Shown here piece after piece: positions 24,521 through 32,955 of a DNA stretch of 64,000 bases. The notes under the pieces are model-generated. The model was given only the letters and a program-made list of their open reading frames with translations, ran no database searches and was not told the origin of the DNA. Numbering within the stretch: the first letter of the stretch is position 1; the number at the start of each line of letters is the position of its first letter. Origin of the DNA: a bacterium GBS-1 (GTDB taxonomy: Bacteria; Synergistota; GBS-1); contig LEKQ01000005.1 in the NCBI GenBank assembly GCA_001443005.1, positions 1 to 64,000 of the forward strand. Direction: 5' to 3'. The position numbers and the translations under genes are program-made.

Positions 24521-24864
24521 TTTTAGCTGTGGTCTTTCTCTCAAGCTTGGGGCAGGTCCTTTTAAAGATGGGGGTTTCTCCCCTATCCCTTGACCTGCGG
24601 AACCTTAACTCCATATTAATCTTTGGCCTTGACTGCGCTAAAAGCTACCTTGTTATTTTGGGGCTGTTTTGCTACGCCTTGGGAGCCTTTCTCTGGCTTT
24701 TGGTGTTGAAGGTTTCTGACCTGGGCGTTGCCTATCCCATGATTAGCCTAACCTATCCGATAATATTGATCCTATCTCACATTCTCTTCCATGAGGTTGT
24801 CACTCTAAGGCAGGTAATCGGCGTGTTAGCCATAGTGATAGGAATATCTCTGGTCTACAGATAG
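24517..24864 (+). CDS. SMR/EamA-like small membrane protein (ArnE/ArnF-like)
   Basis: This 115-residue protein with four membrane helices has the SMR fold pattern (SLGQVLLKMG in helix 1, and AYPMISLTYPIILILSHILF in helices 3 and 4). ArnE and ArnF, the two-subunit flippase of undecaprenyl-phosphate-aminoarabinose, have this size and motif set. A flippase role fits the operon but is inference. Start is a TTG overlapping the previous stop. It is the last gene of the envelope set; the next gene has its own ribosome site. Confidence 0.75.
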   Translation: MILAVVFLSSLGQVLLKMGVSPLSLDLRNLNSILIFGLDCAKSYLVILGLFCYALGAFLWLLVLKVSDLGVAYPMISLTYPIILILSHILFHEVVTLRQVIGVLAIVIGISLVYR

Positions 24865-24894
24865 GGGTATAATTGAAGAGGGGAGGTGATTGAT

Positions 24895-26406
24895 TTGCGA
24901 AAGACCCTGCTTTTCTTCCTGGCCCTTTCGGTGGTGATTCCCTTGACATCGGCCTTAGCGCAGGATAAGGACGCGATAGTTATAGGAACCACCGATAGGA
25001 TAGTTACCCTTGACCCGGCGAACGCTTATGATTATTTTTCGTGCAACGTTATTCGAAATATCATGTCAGGGCTAGTAGATTATAAGCTGGGGACCTCAGA
25101 GATTGTGCCAGCTTTGGCTGAGAGTTGGGATGTCAGTCCCGATGGGTTGACCTATACCTTCCGTCTGAGAAAGGGAGTGAAGTTCTCCGATGGTTCTCCC
25201 TTCGATGCTCGAGCGGTTAAGTTTTCCATAGAGAGGGCCATTAAGCTGAACGGTGAGCCAGCCTTTCTCTTAAGCGACGTCATAGATAGGGTTGAAGTGG
25301 TCGATGATTATACCGTAAGGTTTCTTTTAAAGTATCCTTTTTCACCCTTCCTATCGCTTGTGGCTTTCACCATCGCTTTTCCCGTGAGCCCGGCCTCTTA
25401 TAATGACAAGGATTTTAGCGATGTGGGTATCGGCATCGGTCCCTATAGGGTCAAGAAGTGGGTTAAGGATGTGGAGCTCATCCTTGAGGCTAACCCTAAC
25501 TGGTATGGAGCTCCTCCGAAGAGCAAGGTTGTGGTGATAAGGTTCTATGAGAGCGCTCAAAGCTTAAAGGCGGCTATAAAGAAGGGGGAGGTGGACTTAG
25601 CTTATAGGACGCTTAATCCTGAGGATATATTAGCTTTAAAGGGGAGCGATAAGTTCAAGGTCTATGAAAGTGAAAGCCCCTTTATAAGGTACCTTGCCTT
25701 TAACGCTAAGAGGGAGCCCTTCAACGATCCGAGCGTTAGAAGGGCAATAGCCTACGCTATCGATCGCTCTATGATAGTTAAGAGGGTGTTTAAGGATAGT
25801 ATGATCTCTCTTTATAGCTTGATACCCATGGGGATGTGGGGAGAAGTTAAGGCCTTTCCCGAGTATGACAGGGGCAAGGCCATAGAGCTCTTGAGGAACG
25901 TCGGCTATAGTGAAACTAAACCTCTTCACATCGAGCTCTGGTATACTCCAGTCTACTATGGTTCGGCTGAGTCTGATGTGGCTCAGATGCTTAAGCTGAT
26001 GCTTGAAGCAACCGGCATTATAAGGGTTGAGCTTAAGTATTCCGAATGGGCGACCTACGTTGAAGATTTTGAAAGGGGGAAGATGGGCCTTTTCCTCTTG
26101 GGGTGGTATCCCGATTACCTTGACCCTGATGGCTACTTGTGGCCCTTGGTTCACTCTTCAGGCAGCCCGAACCTTGGAAGCTTCTACTCTAACCCTAAGA
26201 TGGACGAGCTTCTTTTGGTCGCACGTCAGATCCCTCATAGAGAGGGAAGGGCTAAGGTTTACGGTGAGGTCCAGAGGCTCTTAGCTGAGGAGGTTCCCTA
26301 TATCCCTCTCTGGCAAGCTAAACAGTACTGCGTCGCTAAGGCCGAGGTCAAGGGTATACTCCTTGAGCCCACCCAGATATTCAGATACTACCTTATCTAT
26401 AAGTGA
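24895..26406 (+). CDS. family 5 peptide/solute-binding lipoprotein-like protein
   Basis: This 503-residue ABC binding protein has an N-terminal signal peptide (LLFFLALSVVIPLTSALA) without a clear lipobox Cys. SBP family 5 motifs follow: TLDPANAYD, PALAESWDVSPDGLTYTFRL and RKGVKFSDGSPFDARAVKFS. It is expected to bind oligopeptides or similar in the periplasm. TTG 24895 is preferred because GGGGAGGTGA lies just upstream; a GTG at 24886 is inside that ribosome site. It is followed by a fused permease and a single ATPase. Confidence 0.92.
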   Translation: MRKTLLFFLALSVVIPLTSALAQDKDAIVIGTTDRIVTLDPANAYDYFSCNVIRNIMSGLVDYKLGTSEIVPALAESWDVSPDGLTYTFRLRKGVKFSDGSPFDARAVKFSIERAIKLNGEPAFLLSDVIDRVEVVDDYTVRFLLKYPFSPFLSLVAFTIAFPVSPASYNDKDFSDVGIGIGPYRVKKWVKDVELILEANPNWYGAPPKSKVVVIRFYESAQSLKAAIKKGEVDLAYRTLNPEDILALKGSDKFKVYESESPFIRYLAFNAKREPFNDPSVRRAIAYAIDRSMIVKRVFKDSMISLYSLIPMGMWGEVKAFPEYDRGKAIELLRNVGYSETKPLHIELWYTPVYYGSAESDVAQMLKLMLEATGIIRVELKYSEWATYVEDFERGKMGLFLLGWYPDYLDPDGYLWPLVHSSGSPNLGSFYSNPKMDELLLVARQIPHREGRAKVYGEVQRLLAEEVPYIPLWQAKQYCVAKAEVKGILLEPTQIFRYYLIYK

Positions 26407-26432
26407 TTTTCGCTAAATCTGGAGGTGTCCCC

Positions 26433-28187
26433 TTGCCCTCTCTCCGTCATTACCTTTTAGTTAGGCTTATCTTTAAACTCTTGATGGCTATTATAATTCT
26501 TACCCTTTTTTTCTTCCTATTCTGCTTTTTTCCCGATGAGCCCCTTGGGGGTCCTGAGCAGAAGAAGCCTCTTTTATATCAATATGTGGGCTATTTTGTT
26601 GCCCTTTTAAGTGGAGACTGGGGAAGGTCCGCGCTCACCCAAAGGCCGGTTTTAGATGAGATACTCGAGGGTTTTCCTGCGACCCTAGAGCTATCGATAT
26701 CATCCTTACTGGTGGCGTTCACGCTTGGCTTAACTCTTGGGGTTTGGTCCGCTCGGAAGGGTTGGAAGGGCTTCGACCTTCTTTCGGAGGTTGATGTTCT
26801 TCCCGTCTTCTGGTTAGGCATGCTCCTTCAGATGGCTTTAGGCGTTAAGGCTGGCATACTCCCAGTTTCAGGGAGAGTATCGCCTCTGATGGAACCTCAA
26901 CATATAACCGGGCTTTACCTGATTGATAGCATCCTTACGCTTAGCTTGGCTTCCCTTTGGGATGCGTTTCGCTACATTTTTCTTCCATCCCTAACTCTGG
27001 GGATCGGTCTATCGGGAGTATTTTACAAGCTGATCAAGGGTGGTCTTCTTAAGACGCTTAAGATGGATTTCATAAAAGCCTTAAAAGCGCGGGGTATACC
27101 TGAGGATAGGATATTTTATAGACATGCCCTTAAAAGCGCCTTACTTTCCGTTTTAGCCAAGCACAACCTTATCTTCGCACTTCTTTTTAGCGGTGTTATC
27201 TTAATTGAGGTTACCTTTTCCTGGCCTGGTGTGGGAAATCTGCTTGTGAAGAGGATAGTGTGTAAGGACTTCTTGGCGGTTCAGGGAATTCTCGTTTTCT
27301 ATACCGTGCTGATTCTCATCTTTGGTTTCACCTTCGACTTAATCCGCGTGGTTATCGACCCTCGGGTTAGGTGCGGGGAAGAGGGTCATCTATTGGAGTT
27401 AGGGAGCTTTCCTTTAACGCTAAGAGGGCTGGTGAAGCGTAAGGTCTCTACCTTCGTCGCGATGGCTATCCTCCTCGTTTTCTTAGTCTTATTTGCCTTA
27501 GCTCCCCTCATAGCCCCCTACGATCCAATCGCATCGGTAGGCCCGCTCCTTTCGCCTCCCACGCGAGGGTTTATTATGGGAACCGATCACTTGGGTAGGG
27601 ATCTCTTTAGCAGGGTTGTTTGGGGGGGTCGGACGGCGTTGACCGTGGCCTTTTTAAGTGCCCTCTTGAGCACCTCGGTTGGCTTGGCCCTCGCCCTTAT
27701 ATCTGGGCTTGTAGGTGGGGTTCTGGGCAGGATCATAACTACCATAATGGACTCCCTTTACTACCTTCCGGCCCTGGTGCTAGCGATAGCCTTAGCCCTC
27801 GCACTTGGCGCTGGCATAGGAGGTGTATCGCTATCCATAGCCATAGTTCACACCCCCGTTTACTTTAGGGTCACTAAGGAGCGCCTTGAGGCCTTGGGGA
27901 CCTTAGGTGCAAGCGACTGGATGACCTTGCGCCTATACATCCTTAAGGAGGTTTTCCCGTACCTTCTTGCTAAGTTGCCATCAAGCTTAGCTGATGCTAT
28001 ACTTATTAAGACCGCTTTAAGCTTTTCGGGAGTTGGAGTTTCGCCTTTAATCGCCGATTGGGGAGCTGACCTATATAACGCTCATGGCTTTATCCTTCAA
28101 GATAAGTGGTGGATGGTTCTTTATCCGGGCCTGATGGTAGCGCTGCTTACCTTGGGTTTTAAGCTGCTCGGTGAAAGGGAAGGGTAG
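26433..28187 (+). CDS. fused DppB-DppC-type ABC permease
   Basis: In this 584-residue protein the N-terminal half (about 1-310) is a DppB-type permease (LSGDWGRS, LELSISSLLVAF, then KALKARGIPEDRI as coupling helix). The C-terminal half (about 325-584) is DppC-type (LAPLIAPYDP, MGTDHLGRDLFSR). The two are normally separate proteins. The first half lacks some of the usual DppB N-terminal sequence; the second has a complete motif set, although its coupling-helix region (TKERLEALGTLGASDWM) deviates from the common EAAR pattern. TTG 26433 follows GGAGGTG. A single chain would fix the heterodimer stoichiometry. Confidence 0.88.
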   Translation: MPSLRHYLLVRLIFKLLMAIIILTLFFFLFCFFPDEPLGGPEQKKPLLYQYVGYFVALLSGDWGRSALTQRPVLDEILEGFPATLELSISSLLVAFTLGLTLGVWSARKGWKGFDLLSEVDVLPVFWLGMLLQMALGVKAGILPVSGRVSPLMEPQHITGLYLIDSILTLSLASLWDAFRYIFLPSLTLGIGLSGVFYKLIKGGLLKTLKMDFIKALKARGIPEDRIFYRHALKSALLSVLAKHNLIFALLFSGVILIEVTFSWPGVGNLLVKRIVCKDFLAVQGILVFYTVLILIFGFTFDLIRVVIDPRVRCGEEGHLLELGSFPLTLRGLVKRKVSTFVAMAILLVFLVLFALAPLIAPYDPIASVGPLLSPPTRGFIMGTDHLGRDLFSRVVWGGRTALTVAFLSALLSTSVGLALALISGLVGGVLGRIITTIMDSLYYLPALVLAIALALALGAGIGGVSLSIAIVHTPVYFRVTKERLEALGTLGASDWMTLRLYILKEVFPYLLAKLPSSLADAILIKTALSFSGVGVSPLIADWGADLYNAHGFILQDKWWMVLYPGLMVALLTLGFKLLGEREG

Positions 28188-28191
28188 ATCG

Positions 28192-29151
28192 ATGATGGTA
28201 AGCCTGCTTGAGGTTAGGAGCTTGAGGGTTGGCTATAGGTCCGATGGGGGAGTTTCTTGGGCGATTGATGGCCTTAACTTTTCAGTTGGTGAAGGGGAGA
28301 TCTTTGGTGTAGTTGGCGAGTCAGGTTGTGGAAAAAGTACACTTGGGCTAAGCCTTCTTAAGCTCTTTCCACCTGAAAGCAGAGTCGAAGGGGAGATAGT
28401 GTTTGAAGGTGAGGATATATTGAGGCTCGATGAGGAAAAGATAAGGCGCTTGAGGGGAAGGAAGATAGCCATGGTATTTCAAGATCCGATGGCGAACTTA
28501 GACCCCCTCATGAAGATCAGGGATCAGTTTATAGAGCTCCTAGGGGTTCACCTTAGACTCTCTAAGAGGGATGCCTTGCGGATGGCGACATCGGGCCTTG
28601 AAGCGGTGGGTCTCCCCTTGGAGAACCTAGCCCTTTATCCCTTTGAGCTTTCCCATCTAAGTTTGGGAAAGGTCGCTTTGGCTATGGCTTTGGTCTTGAG
28701 CCCCAAGCTCCTCGTGATAGATGACCTCATATCATCTTTGGATGCTACGGCTCAGGCTGAGCTGCTTAAGGTGATCGCCTCTTTAAGGTGCGGCTCCGCT
28801 ATCACGCTCCTTATCATGACGCAGAACCCTCGCACATTGGCTCAGCTTACGGATAGCACTATGGTGATGTATGCTGGTGAGGTGGTTGAGGTGGCCTTGA
28901 CAGGAGATCTCCTTTCCACTCCCCTGCACCCTTATTCAAAGTCCCTGGTTCGGTCCGCTTCCGATAGGGGTGCTGGTTATAGGACGCCTTGTTCTATCGA
29001 TGGTCGTGCTTCTAGCCCTCTTAATCCTCCTAATGGGTGCAAGTTTTACCCTCGTTGCTTTGAATCGATGGATATATGCAGTATGAGGCAACCTAACATG
29101 GTTAAGCTCAGTAGAAGTAGGTTCGTTAAGTGTTGGAAATATTACGGGTGA
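28192..29151 (+). CDS. DppD-like ABC ATPase with degenerate catalytic motifs
   Basis: This 319-residue ATPase has an intact Walker A (GESGCGKST) and Q-loop (MVFQDPM), and the C-terminal DppD/OppD extension with cysteines (CKFYPRC, then C) that bind a cluster in some homologues. The ABC signature is altered (LSHLS where LSGG is usual). The Walker B end reads LLVIDDL, giving Asp where the catalytic Glu should be. The H-loop is MTQN, with Gln in place of His. It may therefore be the inactive half of a DppD/DppF pair. No DppF gene follows, so a partner must come from elsewhere, or transport is impaired. Starts at 28192 and 28195 are equivalent. Confidence 0.85.
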   Translation: MMVSLLEVRSLRVGYRSDGGVSWAIDGLNFSVGEGEIFGVVGESGCGKSTLGLSLLKLFPPESRVEGEIVFEGEDILRLDEEKIRRLRGRKIAMVFQDPMANLDPLMKIRDQFIELLGVHLRLSKRDALRMATSGLEAVGLPLENLALYPFELSHLSLGKVALAMALVLSPKLLVIDDLISSLDATAQAELLKVIASLRCGSAITLLIMTQNPRTLAQLTDSTMVMYAGEVVEVALTGDLLSTPLHPYSKSLVRSASDRGAGYRTPCSIDGRASSPLNPPNGCKFYPRCFESMDICSMRQPNMVKLSRSRFVKCWKYYG

Positions 29152-29226
29152 TGGGCTTAAGATCATTGGGTTGCGTGTTATTTCCCTTAGAGTGAAGGGA
29201 GGCTCGTCAAATTGAAGGAGGATTAC

Positions 29227-30108
29227 ATGGTAAGAGGTATAGCCCTTGAGGGGAGCGTGAGGATACTCTCCTCGAGGATAACCAATACCCTACTTGAGAT
29301 AAGGAGGCGTCAGGATGCCTCTCCGACCGCGATAGCGGCTTTGGGCAGACTGGTTTGCGCCGCTGTCATGATGGGTTGGGATATGAAGGTCTCTTCAGGA
29401 AGGCTCACCCTTCAGGTGGTTTGCGATGGTCCCTTGGGTGGAATGATAGCCGATGCCGATACTCAAGGGGGCGTTAGGGGTTACGTTAGGAATCCTCACG
29501 TGGATTTGCCTCCTAACGAGAAGGGCAAGATAGATGTGGAGAGGGCAGTTGGAGGGGGAGAGCTAGTTGTGATAAAGGATTATGGCCTTAGGGAACCTTA
29601 CTTAACGAGGGTCCCCTTGGTAAGCGGTGGGATAGCTTTAGATATAGCGAACTACTATAAGAGCTCGGAGCAGATCCCATCTGCCGTTGCCCTTGGGGTT
29701 CTAGTTGATCCTAAGAGGTTGATCGCTTCCGCTGGTGGGGTTATAATACAACTTATGCCGGGAGTAAGTGAGGAGTTCGTTAGCCATCTTGAGAGGGGTT
29801 TCTCGAAGCTTGGATCTGTTAGCAGGAAGCTTGAGGATGGGATGACACCCGAGGAGATAGTCGAGGAGCTACTGGGCAAAGATGCTTCTCCCACTTGGCT
29901 TGGCCATCAGAAGGTGGAGTTTAGATGCACCTGTAGCTATGAGAAGGCGGAATCAGCTATACTCACTCTCGGTAAGGATGAGATAAAGAGGATGATCGAG
30001 GAAGGCAAGGGCGAGGTCGAGTGTAAATTCTGTAACGCTAAGTATGTCTTCAGCCTGGAAGATCTAAAGAAGATGCTTGAGGAGGTGGAGAAGGATGAGG
30101 GAGTTTAA
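29227..30108 (+). CDS. hslO: redox-regulated chaperone Hsp33
   Basis: This 293-residue holdase is activated by oxidation and unfolding. The N-terminal domain is typical (RILSSRITNTLLEI, then PTAIAALGRL). The C-terminal zinc site has CTCS and, about 30 residues later, CKFC, the CxC/CxxC switch. ATG 29227 is used because GAAGGAGG lies five bases upstream; TTG 29212 would overlap the ribosome site. In an anaerobe it would protect against oxygen exposure. The 3' end overlaps a small zinc-ribbon gene. Confidence 0.95.
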   Translation: MVRGIALEGSVRILSSRITNTLLEIRRRQDASPTAIAALGRLVCAAVMMGWDMKVSSGRLTLQVVCDGPLGGMIADADTQGGVRGYVRNPHVDLPPNEKGKIDVERAVGGGELVVIKDYGLREPYLTRVPLVSGGIALDIANYYKSSEQIPSAVALGVLVDPKRLIASAGGVIIQLMPGVSEEFVSHLERGFSKLGSVSRKLEDGMTPEEIVEELLGKDASPTWLGHQKVEFRCTCSYEKAESAILTLGKDEIKRMIEEGKGEVECKFCNAKYVFSLEDLKKMLEEVEKDEGV

Positions 30109-30280
30109 GTGCGCCTCTTGTGGAGAGGTATTTCAGCATGAGAAGGGGGAGCTTCGCTGCCCTAAGTGCGGCAGTCGAACCCTCATATTGATAAAGGGCG
30201 AGAGTTTAAGGAAAAGGGGAGGTAGTGGGAGCTGTAGCACCTGCTCCACGGGGACCTGTTCAACCTGTGGAATAGGTTAA
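30095..30280 (+). CDS. small zinc-ribbon protein with Cys-rich tail
   Basis: This 61-residue protein has an N-terminal zinc ribbon (CASCGEVFQHEK, then CPKCGS) of the FmdB-like type. It ends in a repetitive tail, SGSCSTCSTGTCSTCGIG, with five further cysteines. The tail could bind metal or a cluster. ATG 30095 lies within the hslO 3' end and implies coupling to the chaperone. Function is unknown. The last 21 bases overlap the convergent DUF72 gene. Confidence 0.75.
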   Translation: MREFKCASCGEVFQHEKGELRCPKCGSRTLILIKGESLRKRGGSGSCSTCSTGTCSTCGIG

Positions 30281-30988
30281 GCGCTTTAGTAGAAGGGCGT
30301 TTTTGACCGCATAGGCCTTAGTGTCGTTGTTGAAGTATACGAATATGTCCTTGAGCCTGTTAGCCATTTCTTTGATCCTTTCAGCCCAGCTTTTGATCTC
30401 ATCATCGGAGTATAGATAGTTATACCACGCGGTCTTTCCATGGAACCTTATATAGGCCCAGTCAGCCGTGATTTTAACCACCTCCGGTAGTTTGGGAGCG
30501 CTCACCGTCACGAAGGCGCAGTTCTTGCTTCTTAAGATCTCCTCTACCTCTTTAGATTCAAACCACCCTTGACTTCTAAACTCAAAGGCAAACCTGAAGT
30601 CCTGGGGTAGCTTCTCCAAGAACCTTTCAAGGAGCTCCGGGGAGCATCTTAAGGAGGGGGGTAGCTGAAAGAGAATGGGACCCAGGTTTTCTCCCAACGC
30701 CGATGCTTCCTTCAGAAAGGCACTTACATCTTCACTTGCATCTTTAAGTCTCTTAAGGTGGGTTATACCTCTAAAGGCCTTGAGCGCGAATATGAAGTTG
30801 GGAGGCGATTCCTTCTTCCACTTCTTTAAGTTGCTTCCCTTCGCCCCTCTGTAGAAGGTGGAGTTTATCTCGACGGTGTTGAAGTCACTGGCGTAAAACT
30901 TAAACCACTCATGGGGTGGTAACTCCTGAGGGTAGTAAATTCCTCTCCACCCCCTGTAAAACCAACCTGATGTCCCTATGTATATCAA
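30260..30988 (-). CDS. DUF72 (YecE-like) protein
   Basis: This 242-residue TIM-barrel-like protein has the family opening IGTSGWFYRGW, the FYRGAKGSNLKKW-like motif and the conserved end YVYFNNDTKAYAVKNA (here FVYFNNDTKAYAVKNA). DUF72 proteins have no established reaction. TTG 30988 follows AGAGGTGAG. It converges on and overlaps the zinc-ribbon gene. An extended -10 (31010-31018) lies upstream. Confidence 0.9.
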   Translation of the reverse strand: MIYIGTSGWFYRGWRGIYYPQELPPHEWFKFYASDFNTVEINSTFYRGAKGSNLKKWKKESPPNFIFALKAFRGITHLKRLKDASEDVSAFLKEASALGENLGPILFQLPPSLRCSPELLERFLEKLPQDFRFAFEFRSQGWFESKEVEEILRSKNCAFVTVSAPKLPEVVKITADWAYIRFHGKTAWYNYLYSDDEIKSWAERIKEMANRLKDIFVYFNNDTKAYAVKNALLLKRLTYSTG

Positions 30989-31009
30989 GCTCTCTCACCT
31001 CTTAAGGCC

Positions 31010-31018
31010 ATTATATCA
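31010..31018 (-). promoter_or_regulatory. extended -10 element for the DUF72 gene
   Basis: TGATATAAT on the minus strand lies about 22 bases before the TTG start of the DUF72 gene. No convincing -35 box is present. Confidence 0.4.
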
Positions 31019-31088
31019 TGCTTAGAGCTACTTAAATATATGTTAAAATCTTCTAATAAGACCAAGCTTAAGATTGGAGGTTAGAACG

Positions 31089-32954
31089 ATGAGGTTAAAA
31101 GTGGCCTTTAAGTTTGGTTTAGTTGCCTTGTGCCTTCATCTTCTCTTTTTCCCCCTGGTTAAGGGTGCTCTTTCAGCGAGCCTGGACGATCTTTTACTTA
31201 TGGCTAATAAGAGTAGAAGAGAGGGGAAGCTTGACGAGGCCCTCAATCTTTACTCTAGGGTTTTACCACAGGGCAGGGAGCTTTCCCCTTACATCAAGTT
31301 TTACATTGGCCTGATAAACTTGAACAAGAAGGATTACGCTAAGGCCCTTGAAATTTTCAACGAGCTGTGGACAAATAGGGACAAGCTTCCTAAGGAGCTT
31401 GAGGCCATCCTGCCCTTCAGAATGGCTCAGGCTCACGAGGGGTTAGGTGAGAGGGAGAGAGCCTACGATCTCTATCTTATAACCTTAACCCTTGGGACAG
31501 ACTATTTAAAGAGGCTCGCTTACTATAGGTTAGCTTCTATAGCTTACGATAAGGGAAATTATCGCAAAGCCTTCGAGTGGCTTCTTCCGATACTTGAGAA
31601 TAGCCCTAACGACAGAGATGCAAATAACTTGGTTCTTAAACTCTTTCCTAAGGTAAAGGAGCCGTCGGCTGAGCTTCTTTATAGGGTAGGAAGGGCCTAC
31701 TACCTAATGGGGAATTATTCAAGGGCTCTCGATTACTTCAGACGGGCCAAGGCGGGCTTCTGGGAGGGGTTGTCTCTTGAGAGACTCGGTAGAAGAGAGG
31801 AGGCCTTCGCCGTCTATTCAAGCTTGATTAGGAGGGGCGATGGGAGCGAGGCCCTTGTAAGGAGGTTCGTCGGGGTTGCTGAAAGACTGGGGTTAAAGAA
31901 GGAGGCCTACGATGTACTAAGAGGGCTTCTTAGGAGGGAGGCCAAGGACAAGGCCCTTGTGCTTTACTACCTCTACTACTTAAGTGAGAGGGAGGAGTAT
32001 AAGAGGACCCTTAAGGAAAGATATCCCACCTCTAAATGGGCTTTAAACCTTTCTTGGTTTGAAGGGTGGAAGAGCTACTCCTCCGGTAAGTATAGGGATG
32101 CTTTAAAGGAGTGGGACCTGATAATCAAGCATCATAAGACCAACCCGGCCTATGCGAGGGTTTTATACTACCTTTCGAAGGTTGGCCTTTACCCCAAGGA
32201 TAAGGCTAAGAATGAGCTTCTTAGCTTTTTCCCCCTTGAGTATTACACCCTTAAAAGCTATGGTCTATCCATAAACGATAAGGTTCCAGAATTGCCCAAG
32301 GATGAGCTCCTAAGAAGGCTGTTTAGCGTGGGTTTCTGGGAGATGGCCTTGATAAGGGCTGGCCTTTTTGATAACCTTGAGGACGCTTCAAGGCAGTATT
32401 ACCTTTCCCTGACCTTCGAGAAGCTCTCCGAATATAGGCCCTCCATCGGCTATGCCTATCTTCTGATAAACTCTGGTTGGAGGAACCCCGAGATCTGGAG
32501 GAGAGCTTTCCCGTTGGGGGATCACTACGACTATATAGTGGAAATGGCCAAGAGGGAGAAGGTCGACCCCTTGCTCGTTTTAGCTGTGATACATCAGGAA
32601 AGCAGGTTCGACCCCGATATAGTCTCATGGGCTGGCGCGATCGGCTTAATGCAGCTTATGCCCTTTACCGGAGAGAGCTATGGGATCAGGGATAGGAACC
32701 TTCTTTTTTCGCCTGAGATAAACATAAGGTTGGGCATAAAGCATCTTAAGGAGTTTCTCGATAGGTACAACGGCAACCTCTACCTCGCCTTAGCCGCTTA
32801 CAACGCGGGTAGCGGAAACGTCGATAGATGGATTAAGAACATAAAGGCGAGAAACTGGGAGGAGTGGTCAGAGGGCATACCCTTTGAGGAGACGAGAAAC
32901 TACGTCAAGAAGGTCCTGGGAGCCTATAGGGCTTACAAGGAGCTTTATAGATGA
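31089..32954 (+). CDS. Slt-type lytic transglycosylase with TPR-like repeats
   Basis: This 621-residue secreted protein has a signal peptide (about 1-28) and a long all-helical superhelix with TPR-like pairs (ALNLYSRVL, ALDYFRRAK, AFAVYSSLI). The C-terminal SLT domain begins near 490, with the catalytic Glu in HQESRF near 503. GAIGLMQLMP and LAAYNAGSGNV complete the goose-lysozyme-like fold. It cleaves peptidoglycan to anhydromuropeptides in the periplasm. ATG 31089 follows TTGGAGGTT. It stands alone and converges on the isoaspartyl peptidase gene, two bases away. Confidence 0.93.
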   Translation: MRLKVAFKFGLVALCLHLLFFPLVKGALSASLDDLLLMANKSRREGKLDEALNLYSRVLPQGRELSPYIKFYIGLINLNKKDYAKALEIFNELWTNRDKLPKELEAILPFRMAQAHEGLGERERAYDLYLITLTLGTDYLKRLAYYRLASIAYDKGNYRKAFEWLLPILENSPNDRDANNLVLKLFPKVKEPSAELLYRVGRAYYLMGNYSRALDYFRRAKAGFWEGLSLERLGRREEAFAVYSSLIRRGDGSEALVRRFVGVAERLGLKKEAYDVLRGLLRREAKDKALVLYYLYYLSEREEYKRTLKERYPTSKWALNLSWFEGWKSYSSGKYRDALKEWDLIIKHHKTNPAYARVLYYLSKVGLYPKDKAKNELLSFFPLEYYTLKSYGLSINDKVPELPKDELLRRLFSVGFWEMALIRAGLFDNLEDASRQYYLSLTFEKLSEYRPSIGYAYLLINSGWRNPEIWRRAFPLGDHYDYIVEMAKREKVDPLLVLAVIHQESRFDPDIVSWAGAIGLMQLMPFTGESYGIRDRNLLFSPEINIRLGIKHLKEFLDRYNGNLYLALAAYNAGSGNVDRWIKNIKARNWEEWSEGIPFEETRNYVKKVLGAYRAYKELYR

Positions 32955-32955
32955 T

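Noticed and set aside
24517-24864. Calling the SMR-like protein a multidrug exporter
   Set aside because: The conserved membrane Glu of EmrE in helix 1 is not visible and the operon favours an ArnE/F-like role.
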